Source of the DNA: Corynebacterium pollutisoli
GTDB lineage: Bacteria > Actinomycetota > Actinomycetes > Mycobacteriales > Mycobacteriaceae
Length of the DNA: 64,000 nucleotides
Direction of reading: 5' to 3'
Assembly (NCBI RefSeq): GCF_900177745.1
Contig: NZ_FXAR01000004.1
Span: 1-64,000 of the forward strand
In this document: positions 19,343 to 28,606 of the stretch, piece by piece
Position numbering within the stretch: the stretch's first letter is position 1
Layout: the number at the start of each line of letters is the position of its first letter
Made by a program: the position numbers and the translations under genes
The notes under the pieces: model-generated
Databases searched by the model: none
The model's input: only the letters and a program-made list of their open reading frames with translations
Told to the model about the DNA's origin: nothing

Positions 19343-19479
19343 GTGTTGTCCGGATCGCATAAGTAGTGTCATTCGCCCTCCGGAACTGAGGGACTGCTTG
19401 TAATATTGCGTGAACCACATGAGGGTGGGGGTTTCGCCCCCGGCCTCTGACCACGTCCCGCAACGCTACGAGGTACATC

Positions 19480-21006
19480 ATGTCCTTCATGTCCCGGAGC
19501 GCGATCATCGCTCCCCAGGAGTTCAACCGCTGGCTCATCCCGCCGGCGGCCCTGGCGATCCATCTGTCGATCGGCCAGGTCTACGCATTCAGTGTCTTCA
19601 AACTTCCGCTCATGGATTTCTTCGAGGTCCGTGAGGTCGCCGTCGGCTGGATCTTCTCGCTGGCGATCGGCATGCTCGGTCTGTCCTCCGCCGTCGCCGG
19701 CACCTGGGTCGAGCGGGTCGGACCGCGCGTGTCCATGGCCGTGGCCGGCGCGTTCTGGGTGGTGGGCTTCTTTGTCGCCACCATGGGCATCTACTCGGGG
19801 CAGTTGTGGTTGGTGTACGTCGGCTACGGCCTCATCGGCGGTATCGGCCTGGGTATCGGTTACATCTCGCCGGTGTCGACCCTGATGAAGTGGTTCCCGG
19901 ACCGCCCGGGCCTGGCGACCGGCCTGGCCATCATGGGCTTCGGTGGCGGTGCCCTCATCGCCAGCCCCGCGTCGAACTCGCTCATGGCCTTCTTCGGTGG
20001 CGGTAACTCCACGGAGCAGCTGGCCGCCGGCCTGCCGCAGACGTTCCTCACCCTGGCCGTCCTCTACTTCATCGTCATCGCGCTGGGCGCCTACGCGATC
20101 CGCCTGCCGCACCCGGACTGGCGTCCGAAGGGCTACCAGAAGTCCACGGCGCAGGAGAAGCCGATGCAGACGAAGGGCAGCGTCTCCGCGAACACGGCGA
20201 TCCGCACCCCGCAGTTCTGGCTTCTGTGGATCGTGCTGTTCACCAACGTCACCGCCGGTATCGGCATCCTCGAGAACGCCGCCCCGATGATCGGCGACTA
20301 CTTCCCGCACATCGCCGCCGGTGCCGCGGCCGGTTTCGTCGGCCTGCTGTCCCTGACCAACATGGGTGGCCGCTTCGTGTGGTCTTCGGTGTCCGACTGG
20401 ATCGGCCGCCGCAACATCTACATGGTCTACCTGGGCGTCGGCCTGCTCATGTACCTGCTCATCGCCACCCTCGGTGCCTCGTCCATGGCGATCTTCGTCA
20501 TCGCGGCGCTCATCATCCTGTCGTTCTACGGCGGCGGCTTCGCCACCATCCCCGCCTACCTGCGTGACCTCTTCGGCGTCTACCAGGTCGGCGCCATCCA
20601 CGGACGTCTGCTCACCGCGTGGTCGGCCGCCGGCATCGCGGGTCCGCTCATCGTCAACATGGTCGTCGAGAACCAGGCCGCGCGCGGCCTCGAGGGCCAG
20701 GATCTCTACCAGCTCAGCCTCTACATCATGGCCGGTGTTCTGGCGGTGGGCTTCATCGCCAACTTCCTCGTCCGTCCGGTGTCGAAGAAGCACTTCGTCG
20801 AGCCGGAGCTCGTCGAGGCGAAGCTCGAGGCTGACCGCCAGGCCGTCCTCGACGCCGAGGCGGAGGCCAAGGAGGCCGGCCGCACGGGCGGCAACGCCGG
20901 TGGCGTGCACACGGCCGTGTCGATGGTGCTCGCGCTGTTCATCGGCGCCAGCCTCGCCTTCGGTCTCCTCCAGACCGCGGTCAAGGCGGCCGGCCTGTTC
21001 ATGTAG
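19480..21006 (+). CDS. MFS transporter, oxalate/formate antiporter (OFA)-like
   Basis: A 508-residue 12-helix major facilitator. The OFA signature features are visible: QVYAFSVFKLPL in helix 1, GIGLGIGYISPVSTLMKWFPDRPGLATG between helices 4 and 5, and a second half starting TPQFWLLWIVLFTNVTAGIGILE. A further C-terminal helix (VSMVLALFIGASLAFGLL) follows a charged stretch of about 50 residues, which is longer than typical. The substrate is unknown; the family moves small carboxylates. A TAATAT at 19401-19406 may be the -10, and a hairpin with a GGGGG/CCCCC stem lies in the leader (about 19421-19447). It is an insertion between rpsQ and rplN. Confidence 0.88.
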   Translation: MSFMSRSAIIAPQEFNRWLIPPAALAIHLSIGQVYAFSVFKLPLMDFFEVREVAVGWIFSLAIGMLGLSSAVAGTWVERVGPRVSMAVAGAFWVVGFFVATMGIYSGQLWLVYVGYGLIGGIGLGIGYISPVSTLMKWFPDRPGLATGLAIMGFGGGALIASPASNSLMAFFGGGNSTEQLAAGLPQTFLTLAVLYFIVIALGAYAIRLPHPDWRPKGYQKSTAQEKPMQTKGSVSANTAIRTPQFWLLWIVLFTNVTAGIGILENAAPMIGDYFPHIAAGAAAGFVGLLSLTNMGGRFVWSSVSDWIGRRNIYMVYLGVGLLMYLLIATLGASSMAIFVIAALIILSFYGGGFATIPAYLRDLFGVYQVGAIHGRLLTAWSAAGIAGPLIVNMVVENQAARGLEGQDLYQLSLYIMAGVLAVGFIANFLVRPVSKKHFVEPELVEAKLEADRQAVLDAEAEAKEAGRTGGNAGGVHTAVSMVLALFIGASLAFGLLQTAVKAAGLFM

Positions 21007-21055
21007 GGAAGGTCCGTCGGTTTTCGACCTGGAGCGATCCGAGAGCCGCGGCAGG

Positions 21056-21110
21056 ACGTACCTCGAAGCCACCTCGCCGACATCGGGGAGGGGGCTTCGA
21101 GGGACGTTTT
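21056..21110. terminator. Terminator between the MFS gene and the convergent GTPase genes
   Basis: A stem of about 15 bp with one mismatch, built on the perfect inverted repeat CCTCGAAGCC (21061-21070) and GGCTTCGAGG (21093-21102), followed by ACGTTTT. The loop is GC-rich and about 22 nt. It could act in both directions. Confidence 0.7.
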
Positions 21111-21129
21111 ACCGCTCCGTCGGGGTCTC

Positions 21130-22716
21130 CTAGGCGGCCCTCCGGATGGCGTCGAGGAACTCCAGGTAGCGGGCGCGCACCGCGAGCAGTGGTTCGACGA
21201 CCTTGGCCTGGGAGATGGAGGACACCTCGCGCCGGAGGGCGCGCCGCGTCCGGTGTTTCACGCTCGAGCCGATGGCCAGGCCGAACACCCCGGTGAACAT
21301 GCCGAGCACGATGCCCAGCAACAGTCCACCGACGATGAGCAGGGTGGGGATGGGCCAGCCCTCGATCTCCGGGATGATGGTGTCCATGAACGGGTGGAGC
21401 ACGCCGGGCAGGAACGCGGCGAGCAGGTACCAGCCGATGCCCACGAGCGCGGCGACGAGCGCCAGCCACTGGATGATCGTGAACAGCCCCCACGCCTTCG
21501 ACGGCTGGGCGGGCAGCGTCGTGCGGGCGGCGGCGCGGTCGAGGTCCTCGGGGAGCGTCTCGACGATCGCCTCCGTCTGGTCCACCACCGACGACGCCCA
21601 GCGGTCCGGCAGTCCCGCGGACACCGCCTGGGCGTATCCGCGCACACCCCGGTTGGCCACGGCCTTGCCGGCGGCGTCGAGCTGCGGGATGGAGGAGCGG
21701 TGCACGCCGAGGTCGTCGGCCTCCTCGCGCAGGCCGAGGCGCTTGAGCGGGTCGGCACGCAGGCGCAGCAGCCACGAGGTGAGCAACCAACCGGTCTTCT
21801 GTCCCAGACGCTTGCGGTAGGCGGCGGCGGTGATCGCGGCGAGGCGGTCGGCGCCGGCGGCCTCGGCGAGGTGGTCGTCGAGACGCCGCTTGTCCATGGC
21901 GGTGACCTCGATGAGCTTCTGCTTCGCGACGAACGGGGCCGTCACCGTTTGCAGGTCCGCCTCGATGCGGGCCTGCTGGGCGGAGTGCGCGGAGGCGACC
22001 TTCGCGATCGCGGAACGCAGGTCCTCGACACCGGCCCCGGTGCGGGCGGAGGTGCGGATGACCTTGACCTTCCTGAGGCCGTCGTCGACAAGCAGCTGTT
22101 CCAGGGAGGCGGAGACGCGCTGGGCGTCGTCGGCGGCGAGACGGTCGGACTTGTTGAGCACCGCGAGGGTGACCGAGCTGTGCGAGGCATGCGGCCGGAT
22201 GAAGTGGTCGTGGATGATCGAGTCCGCGTACTTCTCGGGATCCGTCACCCACACGAGCACGTCGACCTGGCCGGCCAGGCGGGTCGCGATGGCCCGGTGC
22301 TCCGGCTCCACGGAGTCGAAGTCGGGGAGGTCGAGGAGGATGACAGGGCCCGCGCCGGGGGCGAACTCGCCGGGGCGGTTGCGGCGGTCCTCGACCTGGA
22401 GCCAGTCGAGGAGCTCCTCGGAACCCTGCGGGTCCCACACGGCGGCCAGGGGCGAGGACGTCGTGGGGCGGCGGGCGGCGGTCTGGCCCAGGTCCTCACC
22501 GACGACGGCGTTGAACAGGGAGGTCTTGCCGGAGCCGGTGGCACCGAAGAAGCCGATGACAGTGTGCTCGCCGGACAGGGCGCGGCGTTCGGAGGCGGCG
22601 TCGGCGACGCGGACCAGGTTGGCGTGCTCGGCGGGGGAGATGAGCCCCTCGCCCAGGTCGGCGGCCTCGCGCAGGGCCTTGAGACGTTCAGTGATGGTGC
22701 GCTTCTTCCGGAACAT
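21130..22716 (-). CDS. Dynamin-like GTPase, second of a coupled pair
   Basis: A 528-residue large GTPase. GTP-binding motifs are the P-loop GATGSGKTSLF (about residues 58-68), TTSSP as switch I, DLPDFDS (G3, with Asp in place of the Gly of DxxG) and NKSD (G4). Helical middle regions follow, then two C-terminal membrane spans (WLALVAALVGIGWYLLAAFL and IPTLLIVGGLLLGIVLGMF) and a basic tail. This order suits a bacterial dynamin-like protein acting on the inner face of the membrane. Its ATG overlaps the upstream GTPase TGA by one base. Paired dynamins are known in Streptomyces (DynA/DynB) and mycobacteria (IniA/IniC); the role here is inferred to be membrane remodelling. Confidence 0.75.
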   Translation of the reverse strand: MFRKKRTITERLKALREAADLGEGLISPAEHANLVRVADAASERRALSGEHTVIGFFGATGSGKTSLFNAVVGEDLGQTAARRPTTSSPLAAVWDPQGSEELLDWLQVEDRRNRPGEFAPGAGPVILLDLPDFDSVEPEHRAIATRLAGQVDVLVWVTDPEKYADSIIHDHFIRPHASHSSVTLAVLNKSDRLAADDAQRVSASLEQLLVDDGLRKVKVIRTSARTGAGVEDLRSAIAKVASAHSAQQARIEADLQTVTAPFVAKQKLIEVTAMDKRRLDDHLAEAAGADRLAAITAAAYRKRLGQKTGWLLTSWLLRLRADPLKRLGLREEADDLGVHRSSIPQLDAAGKAVANRGVRGYAQAVSAGLPDRWASSVVDQTEAIVETLPEDLDRAAARTTLPAQPSKAWGLFTIIQWLALVAALVGIGWYLLAAFLPGVLHPFMDTIIPEIEGWPIPTLLIVGGLLLGIVLGMFTGVFGLAIGSSVKHRTRRALRREVSSISQAKVVEPLLAVRARYLEFLDAIRRAA

Positions 22717-24419
22717 CAGACCTCACCTCCCGTCTGGGTGCGCACGTCACGCTCGGCGGTCTCGGCGGCGACGACGAGGGCGGTGGCGCTCGTGCCGGCG
22801 GTGAGCTCGTCGGTGATGTCCCAGTAGCGGGCCCGCTCGGCGTCGAGGAGCTCGGTGGTGCGCTCGTCGAGGTCCTCGCGGGCGCGGGTGGCCATCCGGC
22901 GGACGGCCTCCTCACCGAAGATCGTCTCCAGCAGCTTCTGGCCGACGACCGCGGAACCACCCGCGATGGCGATCTCGCCGCCGGTCAACCCGGCGGTGGA
23001 GGCGAAGACCACGAGCATGAGGGCGACCGTGGCGACGTTGAGGCCGAGCGACATGATGCGGGCCTTCATCCGCTTGTCACCGGCGGTGGACTGGATCGTC
23101 TCGACGAGGCTGGCCTGCCAGTCGCGGACCAGCTGCGCGGCCTTCTCGTCGATGCCGGGGCTGGCGTGGGCCAGGGCCGGGTGGGCGGCGGCGCGCAGCT
23201 CGGGGGCGACGGAACCGAGGTGCGACCAGCTGCGGGTGGCGGCGGTCTCGGCGGCGTCGACGATGACGGCGTGGAGGCCGGCCTCGATCTCCGTCTCGAC
23301 CTCGCGCACGGGGGCGGGGCGGCCGGAGAAGAAGCTGCCGATCGCGTCGAGTGCGGCGGAGTACCAGCGCTCGATGGTGCGGAACGCGTCGGAGGTGCCC
23401 ACGAAGTCCTGCCAGCGCTGCAGCACCTCCTGGCGCAGGAGGTTGCCGTCGGAGGTGGCGTCGATGACGTGGCGGCGCGCCGAGTCGTAGGTCTCGTCGA
23501 GGGCGTCGCCGAGCAGACCGGCGAACTCCTCCTGGCGCTGCTTCGTCGCGGCCAGCGCCTCGACGCGGCCGTTGACGCTGCCCAGCGCGCCGAGCACCGT
23601 CTTCGCGGCCATGGTGCGGCGGGCGGCGGCGTCCGCGGCGAGGTGGTCGAGGTGCTGACGGAGCGTATCGACGAGCGCCCCCGGCAGCAGGCCCTCCACC
23701 TGGCCGGCGTCGGGCACGGTGAACATAGTGGCGTCACCCAGCCCGGCCTCGGCCATCATGCGGCGCAGGTCATCGGGCACGGTGGCCAGGGCGTCGTCGT
23801 CGACGCGGTTGAGAACGACGATGACCTCGATGTCCCGGCCCGCGGCGTCGTGGAGGAAGTTCCACACCAGCTGGTCCGCGTAGCGCGACGGGGTGGTGAC
23901 GAACACCCACAGGTCGGCCGCCGCCAGCAGCTGGGAGGCCAGCGCCCGGTTGCGGTCGTCGATGGAGTCGAAGTCGGGGGCGTCGAGAAGCGCGAGCCCG
24001 GGGCTGATCGACTCGGTGCTCACCAGCCGCAGGGACGTCGCCGCCGGGTTCGCGCCGGGTTCCCCCTGCTCGCGGGCCAGCCCGGGCAGGACGTGCGTCG
24101 AGTGGAACCATGCGGCGTCGTTCGGGTGGCTGACCAGCACCGGCTGGCGGGTCGTCGGGCGGATGACACCGGAGGTGGACACCTGGCGGCCGACGATCGC
24201 GTTGACCAGCGTCGACTTGCCGGAGCCGGTGGAACCGCCGACGACGGCCAGCAGGGGGGCGTCGATGTTGGCCAGGCGCGGGAGGATGTAGTCGTCGATC
24301 TGGGCGACGATCGCCCGCGCCTCCGTGGCCGCGTCGGGGTCCGTGGAGAACTCGGTGGCGGCGACGGCGTCGCGCAACGCCACCACGGAGTCGAGAGTTG
24401 TCTCAGTCACAGGTTCCAT
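22716..24419 (-). CDS. Dynamin-like GTPase, first of a coupled pair
   Basis: A 567-residue GTPase. It has the P-loop GSTGSGKSTLVNAIVG (about residues 62-77), a TTRQP switch I, DAPDFDS and NRVD, long helical segments and a hydrophobic hairpin near residues 460-510 (VATVALMLVVFASTAGL and GGSAVVGQKLLETIFG). That hairpin resembles the membrane paddle of bacterial dynamins. It is coupled to the second GTPase (TGATG). The start may be the ATG at 24419 or the GTG at 24410; each has a -10-like hexamer 6-7 nt upstream (CAGTCT or CAGAAT). It is divergent from rplN, and the pair sits between the S10 and spc ribosomal segments. Confidence 0.75.
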   Translation of the reverse strand: MEPVTETTLDSVVALRDAVAATEFSTDPDAATEARAIVAQIDDYILPRLANIDAPLLAVVGGSTGSGKSTLVNAIVGRQVSTSGVIRPTTRQPVLVSHPNDAAWFHSTHVLPGLAREQGEPGANPAATSLRLVSTESISPGLALLDAPDFDSIDDRNRALASQLLAAADLWVFVTTPSRYADQLVWNFLHDAAGRDIEVIVVLNRVDDDALATVPDDLRRMMAEAGLGDATMFTVPDAGQVEGLLPGALVDTLRQHLDHLAADAAARRTMAAKTVLGALGSVNGRVEALAATKQRQEEFAGLLGDALDETYDSARRHVIDATSDGNLLRQEVLQRWQDFVGTSDAFRTIERWYSAALDAIGSFFSGRPAPVREVETEIEAGLHAVIVDAAETAATRSWSHLGSVAPELRAAAHPALAHASPGIDEKAAQLVRDWQASLVETIQSTAGDKRMKARIMSLGLNVATVALMLVVFASTAGLTGGEIAIAGGSAVVGQKLLETIFGEEAVRRMATRAREDLDERTTELLDAERARYWDITDELTAGTSATALVVAAETAERDVRTQTGGEV

Positions 24420-24458
24420 TCTGTCAGACTGCGCTCAGGAAAGGAGCGGGCCGGGAAT

Positions 24459-24488
24459 TTGGATTCCGACCTGGCCGTATGGTTGAAT
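24459..24488 (+). promoter_or_regulatory. Possible rplN promoter
   Basis: TTGGAT (24459-24464), an 18-bp spacer and TTGAAT (24483-24488). The -35 lies in TTTGGATTCC, nearly the box found before rpsH, infA and rplM. The -10 is weak. Confidence 0.3.
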
Positions 24489-24659
24489 ATCCGGGTTGAC
24501 CGAGCTGGTCGGTGACGCGTGCATTTTCCGGGCGCGACACCGAGACCCTTCGACGCCCGCGTGGTGTTCGTCGATAAGCACGGAAGACAGTAAGACACAG
24601 ACCAGGTGCGTACAGGCCGGAAATCTGACGCACATCAATCCAGGTCAAGGAGACCCATC

Positions 24660-25028
24660 GTGATCCAGCAGGAATCGCGTCTCAAGGTCGCCGACAACAC
24701 CGGTGCACGTGAAATTCTGTGCATCCGCGTGCTCGGCGGTTCCGGTCGACGCTTTGCTGGCATTGGTGACGTTATCGTCGCCACTGTCAAGGAGGCCGCC
24801 CCGGGCGGCAACGTGAAGGCCGGCGAAGTCGTCAAGGCCGTCATCGTCCGCGCCAAGAAGGAGACCCGTCGCACCGACGGCTCCTACATCCGCTTTGATG
24901 AGAACGCTGCCGTCATCATCAAGCCCGACAACGAGCCCCGTGGTACCCGTATCTTCGGCCCTGTCGCCCGCGAGCTGCGCGACAAGAAGTTCATGAAGAT
25001 CGTGTCCCTGGCTCCGGAGGTGATCTAG
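24660..25028 (+). CDS. rplN: 50S ribosomal protein L14
   Basis: L14 of 122 residues, contacting 16S rRNA at an intersubunit bridge. The GTG at 24660 is chosen because [20 protein letters not shown] follows, the invariant L14 N-terminus, and AAGGAG lies 7 nt upstream. The alternative ATG at 24606 would add 18 non-conserved residues. It starts a new ribosomal transcript after the accessory insertion. Confidence 0.98.
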   Translation: MIQQESRLKVADNTGAREILCIRVLGGSGRRFAGIGDVIVATVKEAAPGGNVKAGEVVKAVIVRAKKETRRTDGSYIRFDENAAVIIKPDNEPRGTRIFGPVARELRDKKFMKIVSLAPEVI

Positions 25029-25343
25029 TTGAAGATCCACAAGGGCGATATGGTCCTCGTCATCTCTGGCCCCGATAAGGGCGCCAAGGGCAAGGTCATC
25101 CAGGCTTTCCCGAAGACCGACAAGGTCCTCGTCGAGGGCGTCAACCGCATCAAGAAGCACGTCGCCAACTCCGCTCAGGAGCGTGGCGCACAGTCCGGCG
25201 GCATCGTGACCCAGGAGGCACCGATCCACGTCTCCAACGTGATGGTCCTCGATTCCGACGGCAACCCGACCCGCGTCGGCTACCGCTTCGACGAGAACGG
25301 CAAGAAGGTCCGTGTCTCGCGTCGTAACGGGAAGGACATCTAG
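25029..25343 (+). CDS. rplX: 50S ribosomal protein L24
   Basis: L24 of 104 residues, an assembly initiator near the tunnel exit with a KOW motif ([19 protein letters not shown]). It starts at TTG directly after the rplN stop with no gap. No ATG or GTG fits the family N-terminus MKIHKGD, so the rare start is well supported and implies coupling to rplN. Confidence 0.97.
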   Translation: MKIHKGDMVLVISGPDKGAKGKVIQAFPKTDKVLVEGVNRIKKHVANSAQERGAQSGGIVTQEAPIHVSNVMVLDSDGNPTRVGYRFDENGKKVRVSRRNGKDI

Positions 25344-25345
25344 GC

Positions 25346-25900
25346 ATGAGCGAGAACTACACCCCCCGTCTGAAGACCCGCTACCGCGAGGAGATCCGCA
25401 CCAAGCTCGGTGAGGAGTTCTCCTACGAGAACGTCATGCAGATCCCGGGCGTCGAGAAGGTCGTCGTCAACATGGGCGTCGGTGAGGCTGCCCGCGACTC
25501 CAAGCTGATCAACGGTGCCCTCGAGGACCTGACCCTCATCACCGGTCAGAAGCCGCAGCTGCGTCGCGCCAAGACCTCCATCGCGAACTTCAAGCTGCGT
25601 GAGGGCATGCCGATCGGCGCCCGCGTCACCCTGCGTGGCGACCGCATGTGGGAGTTCCTCGACCGTCTGCTGACCGTCGCTCTCCCGCGTATCCGCGACT
25701 TCCGCGGCCTGTCCGACCAGCAGTTCGACGGCCACGGCAACTACACCTTCGGTCTCACCGAGCAGACCATGTTCTACGAGATCGACGTCGACAAGGTCGA
25801 CCGTCCGCGTGGTATGGACATCACCGTCGTCACCACCGCGACCAACAACGACGAGGGTCGTGCTCTGCTCCGCGAGCTCGGCTTCCCGTTCAAGAAGTAA
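25346..25900 (+). CDS. rplE: 50S ribosomal protein L5
   Basis: L5 of 184 residues, binding 5S rRNA and P-site tRNA. Motifs are [40 protein letters not shown] and [20 protein letters not shown]. It ends the rplN-rplX-rplE unit. In the standard spc operon rpsN would follow; here a terminator and an unrelated minus-strand cluster follow instead. Confidence 0.98.
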   Translation: MSENYTPRLKTRYREEIRTKLGEEFSYENVMQIPGVEKVVVNMGVGEAARDSKLINGALEDLTLITGQKPQLRRAKTSIANFKLREGMPIGARVTLRGDRMWEFLDRLLTVALPRIRDFRGLSDQQFDGHGNYTFGLTEQTMFYEIDVDKVDRPRGMDITVVTTATNNDEGRALLRELGFPFKK

Positions 25901-25914
25901 CCTTTCGCTTCTCG

Positions 25915-25947
25915 ACGCCCCCTTCCCGTCCGCGGGAAGGGGGCGTT
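25915..25947. terminator. Terminator after rplE, probably bidirectional
   Basis: A perfect 14-bp stem (25915-25928 with 25933-25946) and a 4-nt loop. The T-run is short. It lies between convergent rplE and the GNAT gene, and the left arm overlaps a copy of the dispersed GTCGANAAGC motif (25907-25916, minus). Confidence 0.8.
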
Positions 25948-25954
25948 CGTCGAT

Positions 25955-26239
25955 TCAGGGTTCAACGACGAGGTCGGCGAACTCCGGATTCTTCGCGACG
26001 AAGGACGTCACAGCCGGGCACGTGATCAAGGCGTTGAGCCCGCGGTCGCGGATGTCGCTGAGGGCGTGGCGGGCCAGTTCGCCGGCCAGACCCTGCCCGG
26101 CGTGGGACTCGGCGATCTCCGTGTGCTCGAGGTCGACGGCGCCGGTGAAGGGGATGTAGCTGAGGTACCCGGCCTCCTCCCCGTCGACGGTGAGGATGTA
26201 GCGGTTGCGGCCGGTGTCGTTGCGGATGTCGTGGCTCAT
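25955..26239 (-). CDS. Small GNAT-fold N-acetyltransferase (NATD1/YjdJ-like)
   Basis: A 94-residue single-domain acetyltransferase-like protein. The acetyl-CoA loop HAGQGLAGELARHAL and the GYLSYIPF and LITCPAVTSFVAKNPEFADLV segments match the small GCN5-like family, which has an N-acetyltransferase fold in minimal form. Substrate unknown. Its ATG overlaps the fdhD stop (ATGA), so it is the last gene of the DUF6457-fdhD operon. Confidence 0.85.
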   Translation of the reverse strand: MSHDIRNDTGRNRYILTVDGEEAGYLSYIPFTGAVDLEHTEIAESHAGQGLAGELARHALSDIRDRGLNALITCPAVTSFVAKNPEFADLVVEP

Positions 26240-27075
26240 GCCCCCGAGGCTAGTTCACCGGAGTAGAGGTTGAAGCGCTGCCCGCGGGTGAAGCCGGTGA
26301 GCGCCATGCCGGATTCCCGGGCCAGGTCGACAGCGAGGGAACTGGCGGCGGAGACCGCGACCATGGCGCCGAAACCCGCCGTGACCGCCTTCTGCACCAG
26401 TTCGAAGGAGGCGCGGGAACTGACGACGAGGATGAGGTCGTCGGCGGGGAGGCGGGCGTCGAGAAGCAGGTGCCCGATGACCTTGTCGGCGGCGTTGTGG
26501 CGACCGATGTCCTCGCGGACGACGATCATCTCCCCGTCGCGGGTGAACGCGCCGGCGGCGTGGATGCCCCCGGTGCGGCGGAACTGCTTCTGCTCCCCGC
26601 GCAGGCGGTCCGGCAGGGAGAGGACGAGCGCCGGGTCGAGGGGGAAGGTGCGCAGCGGGCGGTCAGCGCGGCGCATGATCTGGTCGATGGAGCTCGTCCC
26701 GCACACCCCGCAGGCCGACGACGTCGGGGTGAGGCGCAGCAGCTCCGGGCCGGGCGGGGAGACACCGGGGGAGAGGTCGACGTCGAGGACGTTGTACGTG
26801 TTCATCCCGTCCGGGCCCGTCGCGCCGGCGCAGTAGCGGGCGGTGGTGACGTCCGCGGCGGAGGAGATGATGCCCTCGCCGTAGAGGAAACCGTGGAGGA
26901 GCTCGATGTCGTGGCCCGGGGTGCGCATCGTCGTCGTCAGCGTCGGGCCGCCGACGCGGATCTCCAGGGGTTCCTCGACGGTGACGGTGTCGGCGCGGGT
27001 GTCGGTGTGGACGTCACCCGCGTCGTCGACGGTGACGCGGGTGACGGCGAAGTCACGGCTCAACCGTCCCATCAC
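26236..27075 (-). CDS. fdhD: Formate dehydrogenase accessory sulfurtransferase FdhD
   Basis: FdhD of 279 residues, transferring sulfur from a cysteine desulfurase to the molybdenum cofactor of formate dehydrogenase. The reactive cysteines are C122 and C125 in ACGVCGTSS, and the later motifs GGIHAAGAF, REDIGRHNAADKVIG and SSRASFELVQKA are present. No formate dehydrogenase lies in this window, so its client is elsewhere. It overlaps the DUF6457 gene upstream and the GNAT gene downstream by 4 bp each. Confidence 0.96.
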   Translation of the reverse strand: MMGRLSRDFAVTRVTVDDAGDVHTDTRADTVTVEEPLEIRVGGPTLTTTMRTPGHDIELLHGFLYGEGIISSAADVTTARYCAGATGPDGMNTYNVLDVDLSPGVSPPGPELLRLTPTSSACGVCGTSSIDQIMRRADRPLRTFPLDPALVLSLPDRLRGEQKQFRRTGGIHAAGAFTRDGEMIVVREDIGRHNAADKVIGHLLLDARLPADDLILVVSSRASFELVQKAVTAGFGAMVAVSAASSLAVDLARESGMALTGFTRGQRFNLYSGELASGA

Positions 27076-27344
27076 CGCTCCCCCTCGAGCAGTTCGCTCA
27101 GCCGCTCGATCCGGGCGCGGACCTCGGCGGGGGTGTCACCGCCCGCGCGGCCTGCGGACAGTCCGACGAGGAAGGCGGTCACCGGGGCAGCCGGGCGGGA
27201 GGGCCCGTGGGCGACGTCGCGCGTGAGGTCGAGGATGTCCCCGATAAGCTCGCGGACGATCCCGGGATCCACTCCCAGTTCGGTGGCGGCGGTGCGCAGC
27301 CACACGTGGGCGGAGGCGAGGGCATCGTGGTTAGGCGTCGTCAT
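27072..27344 (-). CDS. DUF6457 domain protein
   Basis: A 90-residue helical protein, with VWLRTAATELGVDPGIVRELIGDILDLTRDVAHG as the conserved core and AAPVTAFLVGLSAG next. DUF6457 proteins occur beside or fused to molybdopterin-guanine dinucleotide genes (family knowledge), which fits coupling to fdhD. The start lies 6 bp after the expected stop of the decayed M20 gene, so the older operon was probably M20-DUF6457-fdhD-GNAT. Confidence 0.75.
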   Translation of the reverse strand: MTTPNHDALASAHVWLRTAATELGVDPGIVRELIGDILDLTRDVAHGPSRPAAPVTAFLVGLSAGRAGGDTPAEVRARIERLSELLEGER

Positions 27345-27350
27345 GGTTCA

Positions 27351-28556
27351 TCAGTGTGCCGGGGGTCGGGTGTCCGCGTCCAGCCAGGCCGAGGCGGCGA
27401 CGACGATCGCCGCGAGGCGGGTGTCCAGAGTCGGCTGCAGGTCGGGGGGCGAAGGCCGGATGGTGGTTGGCCGGGGCCGCCTCCTGATCCGCGAATCCGC
27501 CCAGCCCCCAGTAGCAGTAGGGGACCCCGAGGGCGTCGGGGATGACGGAGAAGTCCTCGGACGCGGACACCGGCTCCATGTCCGTCGCCCGCTCCCCGAA
27601 CCACCGGTCGAAGGCCGCGCGCACCCGCGCCGTTGCCGCCGCGTCGTTGGAGGTCAGCGGGTAGGCGTCGTACCACTCGAACTCCGGTTCGCGCGGGCTC
27701 GCCGACGCCGCGCACTCCGCCCGCACGATCCGCTCGATCGCGCTCCGCAGATGCTTCTCGACGCCCCCGTCGTACGCCCGGATGTTGAGCAGCAGCTCCG
27801 CCCGGTCGGCGATGACGTTCGACTTCGTCCCCGCGTGCAGTGCCCCCACCGTGACCACGGCCGTCTCCCGCGGGCCGATCTCGCGCGCCACGATGGTCTG
27901 CAGACGCATCACGATTGCCGCCGCCAGCACCACCGGGTCCACGGACTTCTCCGGCATCGACCCGTGCGAGCCGCGACCGTGCACCGTCACCCGCAGCGAG
28001 GCCCCGGCGGAGAGCACCGGCCCGGCCGCCGTGCCGACGTGCCCGCCCGGCACCGTCGCCAGGACGTGCTGGCCGAGGTAGACGTCCGGTCGGGGCATCA
28101 TCCCTGCGAGACCGTCGGCGAGCATCTGCCGCGCCCCCGACGCCGTCTCCTCCGCCGGCTGGAAGACGGCGACGAAGGTACCCGACTAACGGTCGCGGTG
28201 TCGGTGCAGGTACCGCGCCGCGCCGAGCAGCGAGGAGATGTGGACGTCGTGCCCGCACGCGTGTGACACCGGCCCCTTGCCGCGTACTCCTTCCCCGAGG
28301 CCTCCGTGACGGGCAGGGCGTCGATGTCGGCGCGGACCGCGACGACCGGCCCGTCACCGCCCCCGACCACGGCCAGCACCCCGGTGGCGCCGACTCGGCG
28401 GGCGGCGATGCCGGCGTCGAGAAGCTCGGTGAGGATGCGTTGCGACGTCGCGTGTTCCTGCCCCGAGAGCTCCGGGTTCCGGTGGAACCAACGGTGGAGT
28501 TCCTCCCGGTCGGCCCGGGTGGCGGCGAGATCGGCGGTCAGAGGTGCGAGAAGCAT
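27351..28556 (-). pseudogene. M20-family amidohydrolase, inactivated by two frameshifts and a nonsense codon
   Basis: The reading frame starts at the ATG 28556 (MLLAPLTADLAATRADREEL) and follows M20 aminoacylase/amidohydrolase sequence through HRWFHRNPELSGQE and ADIDALPVTEASGKEY. A 1-nt loss near 28276-28281 moves the conserved SHACGHDVH metal motif into another frame. In that frame a TAG at 28186-28188 replaces what is normally a Trp before SGTFVAVFQPAEE. The rest (GQHV, HGSMPEKSVDP, ANHHPAF) is open until a six-G run at 27444-27449, where one extra base shifts the last 30 codons. The homopolymer shift could be a sequencing error; the nonsense codon is less easily explained that way. Probably non-functional. 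Confidence 0.85.
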
Positions 28557-28562
28557 GAAACC

Positions 28563-28568
28563 AGTGTA
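28563..28568 (-). promoter_or_regulatory. Candidate -10 element of the M20-DUF6457-fdhD-GNAT operon
   Basis: TACACT on the minus strand, 6 nt before the ATG at 28556. It would give a leaderless mRNA and may still drive fdhD expression through the decayed gene. Confidence 0.45.
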
Positions 28569-28577
28569 ACGAGGGAT

Positions 28578-28606
28578 TTGGTTTCCGGGCGGGGAGACGG
28601 TAGCCT
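28578..28606 (+). promoter_or_regulatory. Promoter of the rpsH-rplO operon
   Basis: TTGGTT (28578-28583), a 17-bp spacer and TAGCCT (28601-28606). The -35 lies in TTTGGTTTCC, shared with infA and rplM. It implies a leader of about 225 nt. Confidence 0.6.
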
